Assembly (NCBI GenBank): GCA_002354005.1 | Contig: DEKS01000022.1 | Span: 1 to 9,737, forward strand | Length of the DNA stretch: 9,737 nt | DNA from: Bacteroidales bacterium UBA2716 | GTDB lineage: Bacteria; Bacteroidota; Bacteroidia; Bacteroidales; UBA932 | Reading direction: 5' to 3' | Shown here: in pieces, positions 6,167-9,737 of the stretch | How positions within the stretch are numbered: the first letter of the stretch is position 1 | Layout: each line of letters starts with the position of its first letter | Notes under the pieces: generated by a model | Seen by the model: only the letters and a program-made list of their open reading frames with translations | The model's database searches: none | What the model was told of the DNA's origin: nothing | Program-made: the position numbers and the translations under genes

Positions 6167-7612
6167 TATCAGGACACCATCGTTGCTCCGGCCACCACCC
6201 CTGGGACCGGAGCAATTTCCATTGTACGCCTCAGCGGACCGGACTGCTTCTGGATAGTTGATGCGGTGGTTCAATTGACGCGTGGAACCGTTTCTGATGC
6301 AGATGCTTATACCATTCATTTCGGCAAGGTATATGTCATACCGAGCGGAGCCGAAGGCGAAGCGAGTGTATCTCCTGCCCTGCTGGACGAGGTCCTTGTC
6401 TCCGTATTCCGCGCGCCACATAGTTATACGGGAGAGGACGCCGTGGAAATCTCCACGCACGCATCTTCTTATATCGTGCAGGAGCTCATCGGCCTGCTCC
6501 TGAAGGCGGGAGCGCGTTTTGCGGAGCCCGGCGAATTCACCCGCAGGGCCTTCCTGAACGGGAAAATGGATCTGGCACAGGCAGAGGCCGTGGCCGACGT
6601 GATATCGTCCTCTACGGCGGCGGCGCACCGCGTAGCCATGAACCAGCTCAAGGGTGGCTTTTCAAAGGAACTGGCGCGCCTGCGCAGCGAGCTGCTGGAA
6701 ATGGCCTCCCTGCTGGAGCTGGAACTGGATTTCTCCGAGGAAGACGTGGAATTTGTCGACCGGGAGAAGTTGCTCGGGCTGCTGGATACCACGCGGGCGC
6801 ATGTGGACCGGCTGGCGGCATCGTTCCATCAGGGCAATATGATTAAAAACGGCGTGCCTGTTGCCATTGTTGGTGCGGCCAACGCCGGCAAAAGCACCCT
6901 GCTCAATGCACTGGTGGGCGAAGAACGGGCCATCGTTACGGATATTCCGGGTACTACGCGGGATACCATAGAGGAGGTAATCAATCTGGAGGGCGTCCTT
7001 TTCCGCTTTATCGACACCGCTGGAATCCGTGAGTCGCAGGACGCGGTGGAGAATCTGGGAATCGAGCGTTCCTTCCGAAAACTCTCGGAGGCGGAAGTGG
7101 TACTGGGGATGCTGGACGTTACGTCGGACAGCGAGGATTTGGCAGTGCAACTGGCACTTTTGGGGCAGCATTGGAACGGCCGTTTCCAGAAACTAATTTT
7201 GCTCCTCAATAAGTCCGATTTGATGGAAGATCCTATATATAACAAAAATGTTTCAGTAATTAACAAGTTTGTTTCTTCATTTGATTATAAGGTTGATATA
7301 CTGAATATTTCCGCAAAAAAAGGTCAAGGTCTGGATGCGCTGAAGCAGCGGCTTTTAGCACTGGAAAAAGACATCATTCCCAATCAGGATTCCACTTTCG
7401 TGACCAATGTCCGGCACTATGACGCCCTTCGCCAGGCCTCTTCCGCCTTGCTGGATTGCCGCACTTCCCTCTCCCGCGGCATCCCCTCGGATCTGGTAGC
7501 GGAGGACCTCCGCCGCGCCCTCGCCTCCATCAATGAAATTCTTGGCACCGACCTCCTGGACCCCGAAGTCATCCTGCATTCCATCTTCCGTAATCATTGC
7601 ATCGGGAAGTAA
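6155..7612 (+). CDS. mnmE: tRNA uridine-5-carboxymethylaminomethyl(34) synthesis GTPase MnmE (TrmE)
   Basis: With MnmG it modifies C5 of the wobble uridine in certain tRNAs. Order: N-terminal folate-binding domain (QDTIVAPATTPGTGAISIVRLSGP at about 6-29, LLDEVLVSVFRAPHSYTGED near 77-96), helical domain, and a G domain with G1 G240-A-A-N-A-G-K-S247, G2 in TTRDT, G3 D287-TAG, G4 N352-KSD and the SAK motif, then a second helical part ending in C482-I-G-K, the hallmark C-terminus with catalytic Cys. All motifs are intact, so it should be active. It is 485 residues, longer than the usual 450-465; the extra lies in V61-S73, where a diverged repeat is read through. GTG at 6155 is chosen because the frame is closed at 6128-6130 and no ATG exists before Q6. 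Thirty-five bases after rho, probably co-transcribed. A stretch at 7231-7320 is strikingly AT-rich. Confidence 0.96.
   Translation: MKNLYQDTIVAPATTPGTGAISIVRLSGPDCFWIVDAVVQLTRGTVSDADAYTIHFGKVYVIPSGAEGEASVSPALLDEVLVSVFRAPHSYTGEDAVEISTHASSYIVQELIGLLLKAGARFAEPGEFTRRAFLNGKMDLAQAEAVADVISSSTAAAHRVAMNQLKGGFSKELARLRSELLEMASLLELELDFSEEDVEFVDREKLLGLLDTTRAHVDRLAASFHQGNMIKNGVPVAIVGAANAGKSTLLNALVGEERAIVTDIPGTTRDTIEEVINLEGVLFRFIDTAGIRESQDAVENLGIERSFRKLSEAEVVLGMLDVTSDSEDLAVQLALLGQHWNGRFQKLILLLNKSDLMEDPIYNKNVSVINKFVSSFDYKVDILNISAKKGQGLDALKQRLLALEKDIIPNQDSTFVTNVRHYDALRQASSALLDCRTSLSRGIPSDLVAEDLRRALASINEILGTDLLDPEVILHSIFRNHCIGK
6334..6374. repeat. Diverged copy of the short interspersed repeat inside mnmE, read in frame
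   Basis: A 41-base stretch beginning TGTCATACCGAGCGGAGC and ending in GTGTATCTC. Outer arms ATAC (6338-6341) and GTAT (6368-6371) pair, and the centre has GCC-GAA-GGC. The frame has the same TGTCAT...ATCTC borders as 6139-6166. It encodes V61-I-P-S-G-A-E-G-E-A-S-V-S73, in a loop between two conserved strands of the folate-binding domain, at a place where other MnmE proteins have a short turn. Confidence 0.6.
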
Positions 7613-7637
7613 TAATCAGTTATTATCTTCTTTAACA

Positions 7638-7656
7638 GCCCGATAAAACCACGGGC
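7638..7656. terminator. Possible hairpin between convergent mnmE and abiEii
   Basis: GCCCG (7638-7642), a 9-base loop, CGGGC (7652-7656). It lies 25 bases past the mnmE stop and 40 bases past the abiEii stop on the other strand. No long U-run follows on either strand, so a classic intrinsic terminator is only weakly supported. An AT-rich dyad TAATAA-TCAG-TTATTA (7610-7625) overlaps the mnmE stop codon. Confidence 0.35.
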
Positions 7657-7669
7657 AATCTATAATACG

Positions 7670-7686
7670 GGATATTGGGAATATCC
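7670..7686. terminator. Perfect 7-base dyad between convergent genes
   Basis: GGATATT (7670-7676), GGG loop, AATATCC (7680-7686). On the plus strand it is followed by TAATACAGTTTT; on the minus strand it sits about 10 bases past the abiEii stop (7697-7699). It may protect or end either transcript; no proper U-tract is seen. Confidence 0.35.
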
Positions 7687-7696
7687 TAATACAGTT

Positions 7697-8488
7697 TTAC
7701 CGAATAATATCCACAAGACTAGCCTTTACCAACTCCCAGGCCTGATATGGATCGTATGATACTCCGGGGCGAAGCAGTTTTTCTGTATCTCCAATAAAAT
7801 CTGGATCCATCATCTTCTCCTCCATATTGGCTACAAACTGCTTATATGTCGGAGGGGTCTCCACCACGAAACCGATATAACGTTTATAGCACCGGACAAT
7901 CTCTTCAGGATTCACTTCTGCATTCTGAAGGGCATACGCCAGGTCGAAAAGATCACGGCCTTTCTTCCGCTGATAAAGTGCGCGCATCTTTGTCCCCAGT
8001 AACTCTTCTAGTTTGTATGTAGTGAGATTACATGAACCAGAAGCCCAGAGGCTCTCATAAGAGAATGGAACCTTGACAAGACCGAGTTCATTGAAATGCT
8101 CATAGCAGTTAATCTCGACCTTGAGACGGATCTGAACAACCGGAGGGACCTCTGACTGAATTCGGAAAAGCATCGTATTATTGAAACGTTTGGGCTTGAT
8201 GACCTTGTCCGGAAGATAACTGAGCACCTCCCCTAGCCTGAAAAGGATGGGCTTGATAGGTCCAGGATTAATCTGTACCAAGTCAATGTCCTCAGAATAT
8301 CTTGGCTGGGGTGCAAGATAGAGCTTATGAAGAGCTGTTCCTCCACGGAAAGCCAGTTCTGATGCGAGGAATTCATCCGAGAATATGTCGGTCAAGGCTC
8401 GCGTGATGATGAGGTCCTGCTCAACATTCGCGATATCTTCCCAAGGAACCTGCTTATTCCAATGTGTAATAGCTGTTCGTGGGATCAT
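7697..8488 (-). CDS. abiEii: AbiEii-type nucleotidyltransferase toxin (type IV toxin-antitoxin / abortive infection)
   Basis: Cytoplasmic nucleotidyltransferase-fold protein of the AbiEii/DUF1814 family, the toxin of AbiE systems; family members bind or transfer nucleotides and stop growth, and some (MenT) modify tRNA ends. Residues 47-53 give F-R-G-G-T-A-L (GGT motif I) and 63-70 R-Y-S-E-D-I-D-L with the metal-binding pair D67 and D69. K123-V-E125 fits the third motif, and T157-Y-K-L-E-E-L-L-G-T-K...K176-G-R-D-L-F-D182 is the family signature. At 263 residues it looks full-length with no broken motif. Its ATG overlaps the abiEi stop by four bases (ATGA, 8485-8488), pointing to translational coupling. 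It is convergent with mnmE. GC content is visibly lower than in rho or lptD, suggesting acquisition. Target and reaction are not deducible here. Confidence 0.9.
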   Translation of the reverse strand: MIPRTAITHWNKQVPWEDIANVEQDLIITRALTDIFSDEFLASELAFRGGTALHKLYLAPQPRYSEDIDLVQINPGPIKPILFRLGEVLSYLPDKVIKPKRFNNTMLFRIQSEVPPVVQIRLKVEINCYEHFNELGLVKVPFSYESLWASGSCNLTTYKLEELLGTKMRALYQRKKGRDLFDLAYALQNAEVNPEEIVRCYKRYIGFVVETPPTYKQFVANMEEKMMDPDFIGDTEKLLRPGVSYDPYQAWELVKASLVDIIR

Positions 8489-9285
8489 AGGTCGTCTATT
8501 TCTATTTCGGTATTAACAATAATATTCCAGCGCTTATCCAGGATTGCGCCGTCAACGTTCTTGCGGGTTGAGAGCCTGAACCGGTTAAGCTTGGGAGAAA
8601 CTATCTTCAATTCATGGTAAAGATCATTAGCCTGCAATTGATTCATCAGGACATTCTCCATAATGTAGCCGAGCCGTTGAACGGTCGCCACAGTAGAGAG
8701 AGACAGTAGTCCGCTCTCTGCTGAACCCCTCCAAACCGTCTGTTCAGATAGTTCTTCAATCACAGTCGCTGCTCTTGAAAGGCCACCTATGTGATGCTCA
8801 TATTGAACCAGATCAAGAGCCGTAAGTTCTGGACTTGATATGAGAACAGTGCCTGTCTCAGAATTTCTTTCCTTTAGAAAGCCGCATGGGATGGAGGATC
8901 GATAATTCCAATCTAAGCTCGTTTGTCTTTGCATTCTCACTTCAGGGGGCACAGTCATTATTGAAAACTGCTGTGGCCGTTGGTGCGCCGCACCGAGCAG
9001 CTCAGCCGCACTGAGCAAACAAATATAGTATGGCCGACTAAGATATCTCATTAGTTGGTCAATATAATACATAGGAGGGACCATCCCCTTTGCCGCATAA
9101 TGAGGCGGTATTACAACATAATATCCCTTGTAGGGCTGGGCAATGGCTCCGCTTTTGCGAAGACGATATAGATCATTAAGAATATGCTGTTGCGTGAAAG
9201 AAGGAAATGCATCTTTCACGTCAGCATATGAAAATGATGGACGACCGTCAATTTCGCGATTATGTACCCATTCACGAATACTCAT
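8485..9285 (-). CDS. abiEi: AbiEi-type antitoxin / autoregulator
   Basis: Partner of the downstream toxin. Residues about 15-60 form a winged-helix DNA-binding region (FSYADVKDAFPSFTQQHILN then DLYRLRKSGAIAQPYKGYYVVIP with the wing near Y52-V58). The middle includes PYYICLLSAAELLGAAHQRP (85-104) and ISSPELTALDLVQY (149-162), both characteristic of AbiEi antitoxins. The C-terminal domain continues to D-D-L at 266. In studied AbiE systems AbiEi represses the shared promoter by binding inverted repeats and counteracts the toxin without a stable complex (type IV). That it does so here is inference, helped by a dyad just upstream. The ATG at 9285 gives a typical length; the predicted leader is only about 10 bases. 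Lower GC than the core genes around it. Confidence 0.88.
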   Translation of the reverse strand: MSIREWVHNREIDGRPSFSYADVKDAFPSFTQQHILNDLYRLRKSGAIAQPYKGYYVVIPPHYAAKGMVPPMYYIDQLMRYLSRPYYICLLSAAELLGAAHQRPQQFSIMTVPPEVRMQRQTSLDWNYRSSIPCGFLKERNSETGTVLISSPELTALDLVQYEHHIGGLSRAATVIEELSEQTVWRGSAESGLLSLSTVATVQRLGYIMENVLMNQLQANDLYHELKIVSPKLNRFRLSTRKNVDGAILDKRWNIIVNTEIEIDDL

Positions 9286-9301
9286 TTTCTTACTTTTATT
9301 G

Positions 9302-9336
9302 CAAAGATAATCAATTTTAGATTATTTTATCACAAA
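9302..9336 (-). promoter_or_regulatory. Candidate promoter of the abiE operon
   Basis: On the minus strand TATCTTTG (9309-9302) is an exact TAnnTTTG -7 box. The nearest upstream TTTG (9336-9333) is 23 bases away, longer than the 19-20 seen for the other three promoters here, so it may be weak. The start site would fall near 9296, leaving a very short leader before the ATG at 9285. Confidence 0.5.
9307..9325. promoter_or_regulatory. Candidate AbiEi operator (inverted repeat at the promoter)
   Basis: ATAATC (9307-9312), a 7-base AT spacer, GATTAT (9320-9325): a perfect 6-base inverted repeat that overlaps the edge of the -7 box and fills the spacer region. A protein bound there would block RNA polymerase. 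AT-rich dyads are common by chance, hence modest confidence. Confidence 0.42.
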
Positions 9337-9426
9337 TAATAAGAAATGTTGTGAGTCAAAGGATTAATACATTACATTTCCTGCATCGGAAAATAACTCA
9401 GGACAAAAACCGTCCATTATTCATCA

Positions 9427-9737
9427 TTACTGCGCCTTTTTGAGGAATTCCGCAGTAACAAGCGGATTGGTGTCAATGAGTTTCAGGGATTTGACCATAT
9501 CGGCCGTGCCTTCCTTGTATTTGCGGGAGTGTGCGGTTTGGAGATGAGCCTGGTAAGCCTCCCTGTCGGCATAGACCTCAAGGATGTAAATCTTGCAGGG
9601 ATCGGCCTTGTCCATAAATGCCAGATGCTCTTCCACTTTCCAGGACGGAATGGGAAAGCCCTCGTCCATTTCTGCCCCATGCGTCCGGATAAAATCCATG
9701 TAGGACTCTGTAATGGCATGGCTGTGGACATCGATCT
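9427..9737 (-). CDS. Chimeric ORF: amidohydrolase N-terminus fused to the C-terminal half of an antibiotic-biosynthesis monooxygenase (ABM) domain; 5' end cut by window edge
   Basis: The frame is open from the right edge and reads I-D-V-H-S-H-A-I, then EEHLAFMDKADPCKIYILEV, ending ...FLKKAQ with a TAA at 9429-9427. The first roughly 40 residues look like the start of an amidohydrolase-2 family enzyme (metal-binding H-x-H on strand 1, then FPIPSWKVEEHLAFMDKA). From about D-P-C-K-I-Y onward (near 9600) it looks like the second half of a quinol-monooxygenase/ABM domain: strand KIYILEVYAD, helix EAYQAHLQTAHSRKYKEGT, strand KSLKLIDTNPL. The first half of the ABM fold and almost the whole amidohydrolase barrel are absent, so neither activity is expected. 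An internal ATG at 9699 would give a 90-residue product but is probably not the true start. Likely a remnant of an in-frame deletion between two neighbouring genes; an assembly error is the alternative. Family reading is from motif memory. Confidence 0.7.
   Translation of the reverse strand, partial: IDVHSHAITESYMDFIRTHGAEMDEGFPIPSWKVEEHLAFMDKADPCKIYILEVYADREAYQAHLQTAHSRKYKEGTADMVKSLKLIDTNPLVTAEFLKKAQ

Noticed and set aside
6122..6628. 168-codon minus-strand reading frame ending in ILHFVQNDR
   Set aside because: That C-terminal peptide is the translated interspersed repeat, often found in spurious gene calls; the rest is the mnmE shadow.
7314..7321. Run of seven A followed by GG in mnmE, resembling a -1 slippery site
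   Set aside because: It encodes the conserved SAKKG motif in the correct frame, and a shift would destroy the essential C-terminus.
9397..9414. GGAC-N7-GTCC dyad (minus strand) after the chimeric ORF
   Set aside because: Four base pairs only, with the T-run in the loop; too weak to call a terminator. The rest of 9330-9426 shows no gene.

Overview
This window looks like chromosome from a member of the Bacteroidota, most likely Bacteroidales. Four things point there: TAnnTTTG -7 promoter boxes with a TTG about 19-20 bases upstream, genes without Shine-Dalgarno leaders, a Rho factor carrying a long disordered insert, and the divergent pairing of a SPOR-type amidase with a long LptD. Core genes are fairly GC-rich. 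I cannot place the genus.

Left part (1-4217): a cell-wall amidase on the minus strand, running off the left edge a few codons before its stop, is divergent from lptD on the plus strand, which encodes the outer-membrane LPS-insertion barrel. Their two predicted promoters face each other and their start sites almost coincide, so transcription of the two envelope genes may interfere.

Middle (4218-7612): rho has its own promoter and is followed after 35 bases by mnmE (tRNA wobble-uridine GTPase), probably in one operon. Rho carries about 170 residues of low-complexity sequence (AT-hook-like motif, PA(A/E)(D/E)K repeats, a Q/A/P tract) between its N-terminal bundle and its RNA-binding domain. A short interspersed repeat lies at the rho-mnmE junction and seems to supply the GTG start and first codons of mnmE. 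A second, diverged copy lies in frame inside mnmE. Their outer arms differ in a base-pair-preserving way.

Right part (7613-9737): convergent to mnmE is a lower-GC two-gene operon on the minus strand, an AbiE-type toxin-antitoxin pair (abiEi antitoxin/regulator, abiEii nucleotidyltransferase toxin) with a 4-base overlap and a candidate operator at its promoter. It looks like an accessory insertion beside core genes. At the right edge is an ORF whose N-terminal part looks like the start of an amidohydrolase (I-D-V-H-S-H) and whose C-terminal part is the second half of an antibiotic-biosynthesis-monooxygenase domain, which suggests an in-frame deletion fusing two formerly separate genes.

The most unusual items are the repeat copies recruited into the mnmE reading frame and the chimeric ORF at the right edge. 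No rRNA, tRNA, CRISPR array or IS element was seen.
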